Below are positions 18,721-28,079 of a stretch of 64,000 nt of DNA, one piece after another. The DNA is from CBDFLA01 sp965248915. GTDB lineage: Bacteria > Pseudomonadota > Alphaproteobacteria > M2410. Under the pieces are notes generated by a model. That model worked only from the letters and a program-made list of their open reading frames with translations, was not told where the DNA came from and did no database searches. A program made the position numbers and the translations under genes. Where the stretch lies: positions 2,418,001-2,482,000 of the forward strand of contig OZ252216.1 in NCBI GenBank assembly GCA_965248915.1, in the 5' to 3' direction. Numbering within the stretch: position 1 is the stretch's first letter; each line of letters opens with the position of its first letter.

Positions 18721-19316
18721 TCGACGACACCAATCGCGCGGCCAAAGTTCATGTAGTCCGGCCCGCCGACATGGGCGTCGCCGCGCTCTTTACGCGTGGC
18801 GATATCTGTTTCAAGCATGGTCTTGCGGCGTTCAGCGAGAAGGTCCGGATTGGCTTTGACACCGGTTCCTTCAACAATCCGGTTCATGAAGTTAAAGAGT
18901 GCACATACCGAGACCGCATCAAACAAGGCGCGCTCACTCCAACCAGCCGCAAGAACGTCATCGGCCATTACCTTGGTGATCTTTGCCGGCTCTTTGGTGA
19001 GTTTTTTCACATAACGCAGGAGCGGTTTCATCTTTTCATCCACCGGGGCGGTATCCACATCATCGATCAACGCCGCAATCGTCTCCTCCTCAACCCCCAT
19101 CGCTTCTGAGTAAAGCGCGTGGCTCCCGAAACAAAAACTGCACGCATTATTGCCGGAGACAAAGGCTGCAATCAATTCACGCTCCGCAATGGTCAAAGGT
19201 GAGTCACCCCTTAGCAGAAGGTCGTGATACTCAAGCAGAGGTTTGACGTGGGCTGGAAAGGCTTTGAACACGTCCGACAAGTGGTGGTTCTCAGGAAAGG
19301 CAGACAAGAACGGCAT
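18717..19316 (-). CDS. Peroxidase-related carboxymuconolactone decarboxylase/AhpD-like protein
   Basis: A 199-residue AhpD-fold protein. Unlike the gene at 9092 it keeps the redox motif, NNACSFCFGSHALYSE, with the CxxC pair and the following His, as in uncharacterised peroxidase-related enzymes. It probably reduces organic hydroperoxides or another small electrophile with a disulfide relay. The second of two adjacent start codons (ATG at 19316) is best spaced from GGAGG. No reductase partner is adjacent. Confidence 0.88.
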   Translation of the reverse strand: MPFLSAFPENHHLSDVFKAFPAHVKPLLEYHDLLLRGDSPLTIAERELIAAFVSGNNACSFCFGSHALYSEAMGVEEETIAALIDDVDTAPVDEKMKPLLRYVKKLTKEPAKITKVMADDVLAAGWSERALFDAVSVCALFNFMNRIVEGTGVKANPDLLAERRKTMLETDIATRKERGDAHVGGPDYMNFGRAIGVVD

Positions 19317-19416
19317 CACGATCCTCCATGTGAAAGTTTCGCGGGCACCCTATTCGATCTGACTATCAATCGAAAGGCCGTCACGCAATAGTGATGAAGA
19401 CAACTACCCTTAGAAA

Positions 19417-20550
19417 TTAAAGTGAGCGATAGACCGCATCAACCAGCCCCAATGTCCGAGGGTCTCCCGCCAAGTTCTGTTGCATCTGATTCATGGCATA
19501 TCCCATCGCAACACCGGCTTCTGGATCAGCACTACCAAACGAGCCACCCCAACCAGAGTGTCCAAAAGCCGCTTTATTAGGACCATAGATAATCTTGGAA
19601 CTGTTACGAATGAAGCCGCACGCCCACGACATAGGAAAGGCAAGAACGAGGTCGTCATTGGCGAATTGCTCAGTCGTGGCGAGCGCAAGTGTCTCCGGTT
19701 TGAGAACCTCAACCCCGTCCAGTGAACCACCTTGTGAGAGAGCCGCATAGACCCGCGCAATCCCAGCGGCATTAGCTTGTGCATTTATGGCCGGCATTTC
19801 GGCCGCGCGCCAAGCTCGTACATTTGGAGCACGAGCACTCTCCGGACCAGCACCAATGGCAACTTTTTGAAACTCATTTTGTCTGGGCGCCGCAGCATCC
19901 GGGTCTACTTTCGCCGGAATCATTTCAGCAGCCCTGTGATCCTCCGCCTCGGCCAAGCCTATATGAACATCCGCATCCAGTGGCTTTGCAATTTCTTCTC
20001 GGAAGATTGTGCCTAGTGATTTGTTAGATACGCGCCAAGCAAGTTCGCCCGCAAGCCATCCAAAGGTGACCGCATGATAGCCGGTTCTTGTACCTGGTTC
20101 CCAAAGGGGCTCCATCGCCGCAAGTATCGCTGCCAGCTTATGCGGCACATAGTAGTCTTCGATCTCTATCGCTTGCTTAAACCCGCAAATACCAGATTGA
20201 TGAGACATCATCTGAGCCACTGTAATCTTGTCTTTTCCCTTCGCCCCAAACTCGGGCCAATACTCAGCAACCGGTGTCGAATAATCGAGCTTGCCTTGTT
20301 GCACCAGGCGCGCAATGACAGTTGCCGTCATACCTTTTGTCGTGGACCAAACATTGGCCAAGGTCTCTTCCGTCCAAGGCTTCGACTTTGCCTTGTCAGA
20401 ATGACCACCCCAGAGATCGACAACCTTTTCACCATCTTTGTAGGCACAAAACGACGCGCCAACGTCGCCTTGGGTTTCAAAATTGCTCTCAAAGACATCC
20501 CGAACCCTCTCAAATCCTGAGGACACACTCCCGTCTATTGGTACCGACAT
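19417..20550 (-). CDS. Serine hydrolase, beta-lactamase class C / family VIII esterase-like
   Basis: A 377-residue penicillin-binding-protein-fold hydrolase. The SxxK catalytic motif is STTK at residues 69-72, the second motif is a Tyr in GYHAVTFGW (about residue 163), and a late GHSGWGGS block replaces the KTG motif. This pattern is typical of EstB-type esterases (family VIII) rather than true AmpC lactamases. No signal peptide is apparent, so it is probably cytoplasmic. It follows the MFS transporter gene on the same strand with about 40 bases between them and may be co-transcribed. Confidence 0.9.
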   Translation of the reverse strand: MSVPIDGSVSSGFERVRDVFESNFETQGDVGASFCAYKDGEKVVDLWGGHSDKAKSKPWTEETLANVWSTTKGMTATVIARLVQQGKLDYSTPVAEYWPEFGAKGKDKITVAQMMSHQSGICGFKQAIEIEDYYVPHKLAAILAAMEPLWEPGTRTGYHAVTFGWLAGELAWRVSNKSLGTIFREEIAKPLDADVHIGLAEAEDHRAAEMIPAKVDPDAAAPRQNEFQKVAIGAGPESARAPNVRAWRAAEMPAINAQANAAGIARVYAALSQGGSLDGVEVLKPETLALATTEQFANDDLVLAFPMSWACGFIRNSSKIIYGPNKAAFGHSGWGGSFGSADPEAGVAMGYAMNQMQQNLAGDPRTLGLVDAVYRSL

Positions 20551-20592
20551 GAGGCTTTGCTCCCGCTTGTTGTTTTTGTTTTTTCGGCGGTC

Positions 20593-22095
20593 TCAGTCTG
20601 ACCCCATTGGGTCCGTATTGGTTTGCAATTCGATCGCCTGTGCTTCAGCAATCTTGATGTTTTGAGCGTGCGAGTCGCGAGTGATACTGTACTTCTTCAA
20701 GATCAACGCGGCCGAACAATAAAAAATCAAAATCAGTGGAATATAGATGAGTGCCAAATCGCGCATGGTCTCCCACGGAACCGCGCCTGGGGCAGCGCCT
20801 TTTGGAAAGCTGATGAGGGTTAGGATGATGCCCGTAATGAACATCCCGGCTCCGTGCACGATCTTGCGCGCAAAACTATCGCCCGCGAAGAATAGGCCTT
20901 CAGATCTCCGACCCGTCAACTTTTGACTGTCTTCGACCAAATCAGCAATCATCGATGAGACCAAAATCCCAGCGACAATCACAAGCATGACATCGAACAG
21001 GCCGTGAATCATCAAAAGCGGCAAAAGCCAGTCACTCCCCGGCCCTGGGAAAAACCCAATCAGACGCAACACGACGGGAAGAGGCATAAGCAAGGCCGCC
21101 GACAACCAAACCGATATCGCCACATTCCGCTTGTCACGTCCGCGGGCCACGATCGGTGTAAGGACAAGAGCAAAGGCGGCCGACAAGAAGTAAACCAGAT
21201 TGAGAATGCCAATCTGAGTCCCGTTCAACCCCCAGAAGTATGTATTGAAGTAGAGGACCAACGACGTGTTTACACCACTGGCCATCGACGCGATGACCGC
21301 GCTGATAAAAATAATCAAAAAATTCCTGTTTGACAGTGTCTCCACAAAATCGGAGATCCACTTCTTCCAAGTAAAGGCCGTGCGAGGAGGAGGTTTTTTG
21401 AGATTCGGGATGTGCTTGTGAGTGCCAATTGACGAAACCAAGATCGCGACAAAGATGATGACCGCAGCAAAGGCGCCATATCGCGGCCAGGCCTCTGGAT
21501 TGAGCTGCCCAAAAGAGTATTCAGGGGTTGAAGTAAAAAAGACAAGATAGCCTAACACGGCAATCGTAAGACCACCCCACCATCCGAAGAAATACCGATA
21601 ACTCAAAAACGATGTGCGCTGATCATAATCGTCTGTAAATTCAGGCGCGAGGGAGGTCGAAGGAATTTCATAAAACGTGATCAACGTGCGAACCAACACG
21701 GCCAATCCAATCAAATAGGTAAAGGCCTGGCTTTGCGTCATTTCGCTGGGCGGTTGCCACAAGAAATAATAAGCAAAAGCAACGGGCAGAGCCGAGAAAT
21801 ACATGAAGGGGTGCCGACGACCCCATTTAGATCGCCAATTGTCAGAGAGATGACCAATTATTGGATCTGAAAATGCATCGCATGTCATAACAATGAGCAT
21901 GGCGAAACCAACCAGATATCCGTCGAGCCCAACCACACGTTCATAGAAGAACAAAAGAAGGTAAGAAAAGCCGTTGTTCTTGACACCATACGCAACGGAC
22001 CCGAAGCCGTAGAACAGCTTAGTCGACAATCCCGCCGTGTTCGGTTTCAGGGCTAGGGGTGTCCCGCCGTCTTGCGGGCCCTCCGCTGAGCTCAT
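20593..22095 (-). CDS. MFS transporter, glycoside-pentoside-hexuronide:cation symporter (GPH/MelB-like)
   Basis: A 500-residue integral membrane protein with about 12 hydrophobic segments. DAFSDPIIGHLSDNWRSKWGRRHP is the GPH-family cytoplasmic loop 2-3 (begins near residue 79), containing the cation-site aspartates and the WGRRHPF sequence; a second loop, SSMIADLVEDSQKLTGRRSEG, is the C-half equivalent. It probably imports a sugar, glycoside or other small organic compound with Na+ or H+. I start at the ATG at 22095, nine bases after GGGAGG. The next gene downstream is the family VIII-like esterase, which could process the substrate. Confidence 0.88.
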   Translation of the reverse strand: MSSAEGPQDGGTPLALKPNTAGLSTKLFYGFGSVAYGVKNNGFSYLLLFFYERVVGLDGYLVGFAMLIVMTCDAFSDPIIGHLSDNWRSKWGRRHPFMYFSALPVAFAYYFLWQPPSEMTQSQAFTYLIGLAVLVRTLITFYEIPSTSLAPEFTDDYDQRTSFLSYRYFFGWWGGLTIAVLGYLVFFTSTPEYSFGQLNPEAWPRYGAFAAVIIFVAILVSSIGTHKHIPNLKKPPPRTAFTWKKWISDFVETLSNRNFLIIFISAVIASMASGVNTSLVLYFNTYFWGLNGTQIGILNLVYFLSAAFALVLTPIVARGRDKRNVAISVWLSAALLMPLPVVLRLIGFFPGPGSDWLLPLLMIHGLFDVMLVIVAGILVSSMIADLVEDSQKLTGRRSEGLFFAGDSFARKIVHGAGMFITGIILTLISFPKGAAPGAVPWETMRDLALIYIPLILIFYCSAALILKKYSITRDSHAQNIKIAEAQAIELQTNTDPMGSD

Positions 22096-22332
22096 CCGTA
22101 ACATCCTCCCACATCGCGCGGCTCTTCTCGGTCGCGTCGATCAAAACCGCCAACACTGTCGAGACGTCACCTCAGATGTCATATTGCCACATCCGCAAAT
22201 CCAAGAAATCGATCCCCCACAATCGACAATGAATTACCGTTTGAACCTGGCACACTTTTGGAGGGTCTCAAAGCTCAATCGGAAGCTTTCAGGCGCACCA
22301 CGGCTGGCAGTCCATCACTTTGTAGTCATGCA

Positions 22333-22754
22333 CTATTGCGGTCGCCCACCACCGGGCGTCGACTTATCACCCTTCCGGCCAGGTCGCAGCCCTGCAAGTT
22401 GAGCAAGCTCTCGGGGTGAACAGTTTTCTTGAGTAACCCAGTCTTCCGAAACAGGTGCTATCTGCCACTGCTTTTCACAAGTCTGGGCCGCGAGCTCAGC
22501 TTGCTCCCAGTCCACGTCCAACAGAGTATCGTAGAAATATTGGCGCTCCGTCATAGGAAGGTCTCCCAATCCTAAGCTCTTGCGAATAGGGTTCCGATCA
22601 AACCCGTCATCGCGCCTCACAAGACATTCAAGAAAGGGGATCGCCTTATCGCAATCTCCCTCGGTTTTCAGTTGGAGCGCCGTGTCGTAGAGCCGCGCGA
22701 AAACGGTCTCATCACCACCGCCACAATCGTGACCGTCGCGAGCACCGCTTTCAT
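22333..22754 (-). pseudogene. Frameshifted small exported protein, TPR-like
   Basis: ATG at 22754 is preceded by GAGGGAGCC and encodes a hydrophobic signal-like start (MKAVLATVTIVAV). That frame ends soon after. The adjacent frame, from about 22715 down to 22333, carries a plausible soluble protein with a helical-repeat look (LYDTALQLKTEGDCDKAIPF and DLPMTERQYFYDTLLDVDW), yet this frame has no start codon of its own before a GTG at 22620. Restoring one base in the GTG-rich stretch around 22716 joins the two into about 140 residues. It is either a recent frameshift pseudogene or a sequencing/assembly error. The function is not recognised. Confidence 0.5.
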
Positions 22755-22912
22755 TGAAGGCTCCCTCTTAAGCAGACAGAGAATGGCGGGTTTGCCATAC
22801 GCAATCTTCTTAATCGAAACCAGCGCGCCCAGACCGTCGCGCATGAAATATTTGTAACTGTAGCGGAATTTATTCCGCTGGCTCTGCCACACACCGGTGG
22901 GTTTTCACCGAT

Positions 22913-23401
22913 TCAGCATGTTCCTCTTGCCACTGAGAGCGATGGTTTGTTGGCGCCACCTGGACCGCCGTCCATTCCATATCGAACATCGCGCAAACCC
23001 ACCTGGCCTGCCATGTCCTGCAATTCACAATCGCCATTGGCCGCACAAGTCAGACAGTCGAGCGGATGGTCTGAGATATAGAGCTCCATGACCCCGCGAC
23101 GAAGGCGCGCAAGGCGGTCCGTCTGGGTCGTGACAACCATCCCTTCATCAACAGGCGTCGTGCACGAAGACGGCGTTCCCTTCCGCCCGTCTATTTCAAC
23201 CAGACACATGCGGCAGGACCCAAAGGACTTGACCATGTCAGTGGCACAAAGTTTCGGAATATTGATATCAGCCGTTGCCGCAGCGCGCATGATCGAGGTG
23301 CCAGAGGGAACCGTCACACGCGCCCCATCGATGGTGAGCGACACCGTCTCTGATCCAGACTGTTCCGGCGTCCCAAAGTCTTTTTCTTTTAAGACCGTCA
23401 C
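22913..23401 (-). pseudogene. fdsA: Formate dehydrogenase alpha subunit, N-terminal fragment (truncated)
   Basis: Only 162 residues against roughly 950 for intact FdsA. What is present is the N-terminal ferredoxin-like domain: KSFGSCRMCLVEIDG and the following SCTTP for the [2Fe-2S] site, and HPLDCLTCAANGDCELQ for the His/Cys [4Fe-4S] site. Homology stops after GLRDVRYG, near position 22980; the next 20 or so residues are unlike FdsA and end in TGA. The two ferredoxin-type [4Fe-4S] clusters and the whole molybdopterin catalytic domain are missing. GTG start with GAGGAG upstream, 12 bases after the fdsB stop. Either a real deletion or a misassembly. Confidence 0.82.
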
Positions 23402-23413
23402 ACCAACTCTCCT

Positions 23414-24985
23414 CTACTCTGCCGCTGACTGCGAGGCACGACCCGCCGGAAGTCCAAAGTCTTCCGGAAAGAAATTCAAAGCACTGCGCACGGGAAGGGG
23501 TGTCAGCCCACCCATGGCGCACAACGAGCCGTCTTCCATGGTTTCACAAAGGTCTACCAACAGGTCTAGATTCTGCTCTTTTTCCTCGCCCCTGGCAATC
23601 CGATCAATCACTTCAACGCCTCGAACCGACCCAATTCGGCACGGCGTACACTTCCCACACGATTCAATCGCGCAAAATTCCATCGCAAAGCGAGCTTGCG
23701 CCACCATGTCAACACTATCGTCGAAAACCACAATGCCCCCATGGCCAAGCAAACCACCAGCACTTGCAATTGCCTCATAGTCGAGCGGAAGGTCCAAAAG
23801 AGAGGTGGGAAGATAGGCACCAAGAGGCCCGCCTATTTGCACAGCCTTAATTGCTTTGCCGGATGCAGTCCCACCGCCATATCCTTCGACCAGATCTCGC
23901 AAAGAAATCCCAAAAGGGACTTCGACCAATCCACCGCGTTTGACATTGCCACCAAGTTGCACCGGCAAAGTTCCCAATGACCGCTCAATGCCTCTTCGCG
24001 CATAGGCCGCGCCGCCCCCTCTTAGAATATCTGGAACAGACGCCAGTGTGATGACATTGTTGACCAGGGTCGGCTGTCCAAACAGGCCAGAGATCGCGGG
24101 CAGAGGAGGTTTGGCTCTCACTTGTCCCCGCTTTCCTTCCAAACTCTCAAGCATTGCGGTTTCTTCACCACAAACATAAGAGCCGGCCCCGAGTCGAACC
24201 TCGATATCAAAACAGACGTCACGACCAAGGACTTTGGCGCCCAAGATCCCTTCTTGACGCGCACGGTCCAGCGCCTCGTTCAACACATCACGCGCCAATG
24301 GGTACTCTGAGCGAAGGTAAATGTATCCAAGACTTGCCCCAACAGCGCGCGCCGCAATGGCCATCCCTTCGATCAAGCAGTAGGGGTCGCCCTCCATGAG
24401 CATGCGGTCTGAAAACGTCCCGCTATCCCCCTCATCTGCATTACAAGTGACATACTTTTGATCCGACGCGGTATCCGCAACGGTTTGCCATTTTATGCCG
24501 GCAGGAAATGCAGCCCCACCGCGCCCCCGCAATCCCGATGTCTTGATCTCGTCAACAATGGCTTGCGGGTCTATTGAGAGTGCTCGTTCCAAACCTTCAA
24601 ACCCACCAGCATCGCGGTAAGCGTCAATTGAAAGGGGGTCCACCACACCGCAGCGCTGAAATATCCGGCGCTCTTGTCCTGCAAACCACGCATGTTCGGT
24701 GATGTCACCAAGCCGCAACCCGTGCGCACCACCTTGATGAAACGACGCGTCAAAGAGACCAACAACATCCCCTGTCTCAACCGGGCCGTAGGCGACACGT
24801 CCCCCATCAACGTCCACTTCAACCAACGGCTCTAGCCAACAGGCCCCTCGCGACCCCGTCCGAATGACATCAATGTCAATGGCACGGGCTTTTGCTTCAC
24901 GCACGATAGCTGTGACAACAGCCTCTGCGCCTAAGGAGAGGGCGGTAGTTTCACGGGCAACGAAGATCTTGATCGCTTTGCTCAC
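23414..24985 (-). CDS. fdsB: NAD-dependent formate dehydrogenase beta subunit
   Basis: A 523-residue NuoF-like diaphorase subunit. An N-terminal thioredoxin-like domain (about residues 1-120) precedes the FMN/NADH domain with GLRGRGGAAFPAGIKW and CNADEGDSGTFSDR. The [4Fe-4S] ligands ESCGKCTPCRIG and a later Cys lie near the C-terminus. It passes electrons from formate oxidation to NAD+. GTG start overlapping the fdsG stop (GTGA), so it is translationally coupled. Complete, in contrast to the truncated alpha subunit downstream. Confidence 0.94.
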   Translation of the reverse strand: MSKAIKIFVARETTALSLGAEAVVTAIVREAKARAIDIDVIRTGSRGACWLEPLVEVDVDGGRVAYGPVETGDVVGLFDASFHQGGAHGLRLGDITEHAWFAGQERRIFQRCGVVDPLSIDAYRDAGGFEGLERALSIDPQAIVDEIKTSGLRGRGGAAFPAGIKWQTVADTASDQKYVTCNADEGDSGTFSDRMLMEGDPYCLIEGMAIAARAVGASLGYIYLRSEYPLARDVLNEALDRARQEGILGAKVLGRDVCFDIEVRLGAGSYVCGEETAMLESLEGKRGQVRAKPPLPAISGLFGQPTLVNNVITLASVPDILRGGGAAYARRGIERSLGTLPVQLGGNVKRGGLVEVPFGISLRDLVEGYGGGTASGKAIKAVQIGGPLGAYLPTSLLDLPLDYEAIASAGGLLGHGGIVVFDDSVDMVAQARFAMEFCAIESCGKCTPCRIGSVRGVEVIDRIARGEEKEQNLDLLVDLCETMEDGSLCAMGGLTPLPVRSALNFFPEDFGLPAGRASQSAAE

Positions 24986-25479
24986 TGCGCACCGCCTTGA
25001 TCACGAAGGTCGGCCAACAACGCATCGACCTTTTCAGGGGTTACACGCCCCACCACCGCCTCATCAACCATGATCGCAGGTGCTGCCGCACAGTTTCCCA
25101 AACAATAGACCGGTTCGAGCGAAAACAGATCTGACGGGTCTGTTTCATGGAAGTCGATGCCAAGGCGCTCTTTCAAGTGCGTGACCAGATCTTGACCATT
25201 CACCGCCTGACAAGCTTCAGCCCGACACACTTTGATCGTGTATCGCCCAGGCCTAGTTTTCCTGAAGTCATGATAGAATGATATGACCCCGTGAACTTCC
25301 GCCCGTGAATAATTAAAGATATCTGCAATGATCGGAACCGCGGCATCTTCCACACATCCAAATGACTTTTGCAGGGCATGCAGTGCTGGCAGAAGCCCGC
25401 CTGCCACGGAGGCAAAGGGTTGTACGAGTTCACGCGCAGTCTCCTCATTCCACGCGGCGAATTGGCGGCCTGTATTCAT
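24982..25479 (-). CDS. fdsG: NAD-dependent formate dehydrogenase gamma subunit
   Basis: A 165-residue NuoE-like thioredoxin-fold protein. The four [2Fe-2S] ligands are in VCRAEACQAV (C-x4-C) and CLGNCAAAPA (C-x3-C). Its first 80 residues are the helical domain typical of the family. It shuttles electrons with FdsB. The ATG overlaps the fdhD stop by four bases. Part of the fdhD-fdsG-fdsB-fdsA order. Confidence 0.94.
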   Translation of the reverse strand: MNTGRQFAAWNEETARELVQPFASVAGGLLPALHALQKSFGCVEDAAVPIIADIFNYSRAEVHGVISFYHDFRKTRPGRYTIKVCRAEACQAVNGQDLVTHLKERLGIDFHETDPSDLFSLEPVYCLGNCAAAPAIMVDEAVVGRVTPEKVDALLADLRDQGGAQ

Positions 25480-26291
25480 GCGACAGTCTCTCCATCATAG
25501 GTCCCGTGGGGGTCGCTGTAGAGCAATACGCTGTCCTGTCTGGCAAGACAAATCAATGTCAAATCCGCCTCACGCGCCAGAGCGATAGCAAGCCGCGTCG
25601 GCGCTGATATTGTCACCAACATAGGGATGCCAACTGCAATTACCTTCTGTGCCAACTCAACACCGCACCGGCTCGTCAAGAGAACAAACCCTTCGCTAAA
25701 TGGTTTGTCAGTACGCGCCAAATGGCCGATCAATTTGTCGAGGGCATTGTGCCGCCCTACATCTTCACGCACCGCGACAATTTCGCCGGCCATGCCAAGG
25801 AAAGCAGCACCATGCATCGCGCCAGTTTGTGCATTGAGCGGTTGATTTGTTTGAATGGACGCAAGCGATGAAAACAAAACCTCAGCTGATGGATATACAC
25901 CCGAAGGAGCTATCTTCGAAACCGGTAGGATGGCGTTTTCAAGTTCCACAACCCCGCAAATACCACATCCAGATTGGCCGATCAGATTGCGGCGTCGCTT
26001 GGTCAATCTCTCAAAATTCTCTTGAGGAACTTGTGCAGAAACAAGGTAACCCGGCTCAACCGGTCGCACATCCAACTCGGTCAGATCATCTGCGCGATCA
26101 ATGATCCCTTCACACAAACTAAATCCGATAACAAAGTCTTCAAGGTCGCTCGGTGTCATCATCATGACAACATGAGAAAGACCATTGTAAGTCAGTGCGA
26201 CAGGAATTTCTTCGGCCACCAAACCGGTATCGACACTGACGTGACCACCTCCGGCCTCAAGTCTTCCGAAAGTCTCTATTCCGACTGCCAT
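25476..26291 (-). CDS. fdhD: Formate dehydrogenase accessory sulfurtransferase FdhD
   Basis: About 271 residues. FdhD moves sulfur from a cysteine desulfurase to the bis-MGD cofactor of formate dehydrogenase and is required for its activity. The conserved CxxC is in QSGCGICGVVE; other blocks are EEIPVALTYNG, PSDLEDFVIGFSLCEGII, REDVGRHNALDKLIG and LTSRCGVELAQK. The start is uncertain: I use the ATG at 26291, 31 bases after the regulator stop; an in-frame TTG at 26363 with GGAAG upstream would give 24 more residues and overlap the regulator. Its stop overlaps the fdsG start. Confidence 0.92.
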   Translation of the reverse strand: MAVGIETFGRLEAGGGHVSVDTGLVAEEIPVALTYNGLSHVVMMMTPSDLEDFVIGFSLCEGIIDRADDLTELDVRPVEPGYLVSAQVPQENFERLTKRRRNLIGQSGCGICGVVELENAILPVSKIAPSGVYPSAEVLFSSLASIQTNQPLNAQTGAMHGAAFLGMAGEIVAVREDVGRHNALDKLIGHLARTDKPFSEGFVLLTSRCGVELAQKVIAVGIPMLVTISAPTRLAIALAREADLTLICLARQDSVLLYSDPHGTYDGETVA

Positions 26292-26322
26292 GTCTTTTGC
26301 TGGACGATCCAAAACCAAGGCC

Positions 26323-27228
26323 TCAATAAAATAAGAGCGGGTGCTTAAGGTTGGAATTATCAAGCGCTTCCAAAGTCACTCTTGGAACAAAGTCATCTGT
26401 GTATGTAGTCTCAATCAGCAGCCTTGGCTCTGATACGAATACTGTATTTCCAACCGTATTGGTGACAGACAAATAGGACTGCCTCGATCCGTCCGGCCTT
26501 CTGTGCTGGCTCCAAAAACTGTTGGGCCTGCTGCCTCGAGCGGCTAGGCGAGCCCAGTCTGCTGGCACGCCCTCGGTCTTCTCAAGTTCCCGCAGAAGTG
26601 CAAGCGCCTCATCGTTTGGATAGAGGAGAATTTCTTCCTGCAAAGCCATCAAGAGTCCGCAAGCGACCTCCTCCCATTCCGCCAATATTGGGCGCCACCC
26701 CCGATCTGAGAAATAGATGCGGTAGGTGTTAAGTGGCAGCTCATCCGCAAAATCGCCAAGTTCGTTTCGGTAATGATACACCCAAGCACGGTTGACCATT
26801 TCGATGTTTCCATATCGATCGATCACAATCGATGGAAACGGATCCTGACTTCGGAGCGTCGCGGTGAGGGACTTGCGCAACCATCTCATTTGACGAGAGT
26901 CACCATCCAAACTGACGCGTGGCGGTGAAAATCCAGCCGACACAAAAAGGGTGTTGGTGTCACGCCTGCCAAGCCCAAAGACTTTCGCGATTTTGCCAAC
27001 CGTCTGAAGGCTCGGCTTTGAGCGATCATTCTCCAAAAAACTGATATGGCGCGCAGAGACTTGGACGGCTTCTGAGAGCTCTTCCTGGCTCATTGCAAAA
27101 GTTGCGCGCCAAAATTTCAGTAGGCGCCCAAAGGCACCCTCAGATCCGGCCATTGCCTCACTGTTTTGCAACAGTTCAGCATCACCTACCTGATTGTCAT
27201 CATTGTTTGGAATTGTGGCTACACCCAT
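26323..27228 (-). CDS. XRE-family transcriptional regulator with MmyB-like ligand domain
   Basis: About 301 residues from ATG 27228 (an in-frame start further upstream is possible). The helix-turn-helix lies at about residues 38-95, with FWRATFAMSQEELSEAVQVS and ARHISFLENDRSKPS. The C-terminal half resembles the PAS-like MmyB domain, with FPSIVIDRYGNIEMVNRAW, RIYFSDRGWRPILAEW and a DDFVPRVTLEALD end; in this family it is thought to bind a fatty acid or similar ligand. It is divergent from the F420 operon and upstream of fdhD on the same strand, so it could control either. Which one is inference. Confidence 0.86.
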   Translation of the reverse strand: MGVATIPNNDDNQVGDAELLQNSEAMAGSEGAFGRLLKFWRATFAMSQEELSEAVQVSARHISFLENDRSKPSLQTVGKIAKVFGLGRRDTNTLFVSAGFSPPRVSLDGDSRQMRWLRKSLTATLRSQDPFPSIVIDRYGNIEMVNRAWVYHYRNELGDFADELPLNTYRIYFSDRGWRPILAEWEEVACGLLMALQEEILLYPNDEALALLRELEKTEGVPADWARLAARGSRPNSFWSQHRRPDGSRQSYLSVTNTVGNTVFVSEPRLLIETTYTDDFVPRVTLEALDNSNLKHPLLFY

Positions 27229-27402
27229 GGCCCAATATACCTGGCACCGGCAGTTCCTCATAGAAAAATTGCGATACCCGCCCAATTCGAAGGGCTATTG
27301 CCGCAACAACAGAGTTTATGACGAGAACACACCGATTGACCATTGACGAGGCCGTAACAACGCCCCAAAACATAAATCGAAATAAGGGAGACAACATCGT
27401 CC
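27229..27402. promoter_or_regulatory. Divergent intergenic region between the XRE regulator and the F420 operon
   Basis: The 174 bases separate the start of the MmyB-like regulator (minus strand) from npdG (plus strand), so promoters for both operons should lie here. AAGGGAGACAAC just before 27403 is the npdG ribosome binding site. I found no strong inverted repeat that I would call an operator. An extended regulator N-terminus would reduce this region to 27286-27402. Confidence 0.45.
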
Positions 27403-28071
27403 ATGGCGAAACAACAACACCAAATTGCGATCCTTGGCGGCACCGGCGACCTTGGCGGCGGCCTCGCCAAAAGATGGTCCAAAGCAGGGCACACCGTTGT
27501 CATTGGGTCGAGAACTCAAGAAAAGGCTGATACCGCCGTGGCCGAGCTCAAGGGGATCGTTGGTGATCTCGATATCACACCATTGGAAAACGCTGCAGCG
27601 GCAGCCGCAGCGGATGTCATCGCAATGACCGTTCCCTTTGCGCATCATCAGTCGACGCTGGAAACCGTGCGGAGCGGTTTGGAGGGAAAGATCCTGATCG
27701 ATGTAACCGTTCCTCTCATGCCGCCGAAAGTCGGAACCGTGCAGTTGCCAGACGGTGGATCAGCGGGCCAAATGGCGCAAGATCTCTTAGGCGAGAACGT
27801 TCGCGTTGTCTCCGCCTTCCAAAATGTGGCGGCCCACCACCTGATGAGCGACCATGAAATTGATTGTGATGTCCTCGTTTCGGGCAACGATATAGAAGCT
27901 AGAGAAACCGTCATTGCGCTCGCATCAGACGCGGGCATGCGCGCCTTTCATGCTGGACCCATAGCGAATGCAGCCGCCGCAGAGGCCCTGACATCAGTGT
28001 TGATACAAATCAATCGACGCTACAAGTGCCATGCGGGCATTCGTGTCTCTGGGCTGCCAGACGGCCTTTGA
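27403..28071 (+). CDS. npdG: F420:NADP oxidoreductase (NADPH-dependent F420 reductase)
   Basis: A 222-residue Rossmann-fold protein of the NpdG/Fno family. The NADP loop ILGGTGDLGGGLA (about residues 9-21) followed by VIGSRTQEKA is typical, with the Ser-Arg-Thr after strand 2 contacting the NADP phosphate. FAHHQSTLETV, DVTVPLMPP and VSAFQNVAAHHL line the F420 pocket in characterised members. It transfers hydride between NADPH and coenzyme F420; in bacteria probably toward F420H2. First gene of the co-directional run; the cofE ATG is 8 bases past its stop. It is the only clear F420-consuming enzyme in the window. Confidence 0.9.
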   Translation: MAKQQHQIAILGGTGDLGGGLAKRWSKAGHTVVIGSRTQEKADTAVAELKGIVGDLDITPLENAAAAAAADVIAMTVPFAHHQSTLETVRSGLEGKILIDVTVPLMPPKVGTVQLPDGGSAGQMAQDLLGENVRVVSAFQNVAAHHLMSDHEIDCDVLVSGNDIEARETVIALASDAGMRAFHAGPIANAAAAEALTSVLIQINRRYKCHAGIRVSGLPDGL

Positions 28072-28079
28072 AAGAGATC

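Noticed and set aside
22913..23401. TGA at the end of the short fdsA read as selenocysteine
   Set aside because: The sequence after the TGA does not continue any Fe-S or molybdopterin domain and lacks homology to FdsA; the unlike tail starts before the TGA.
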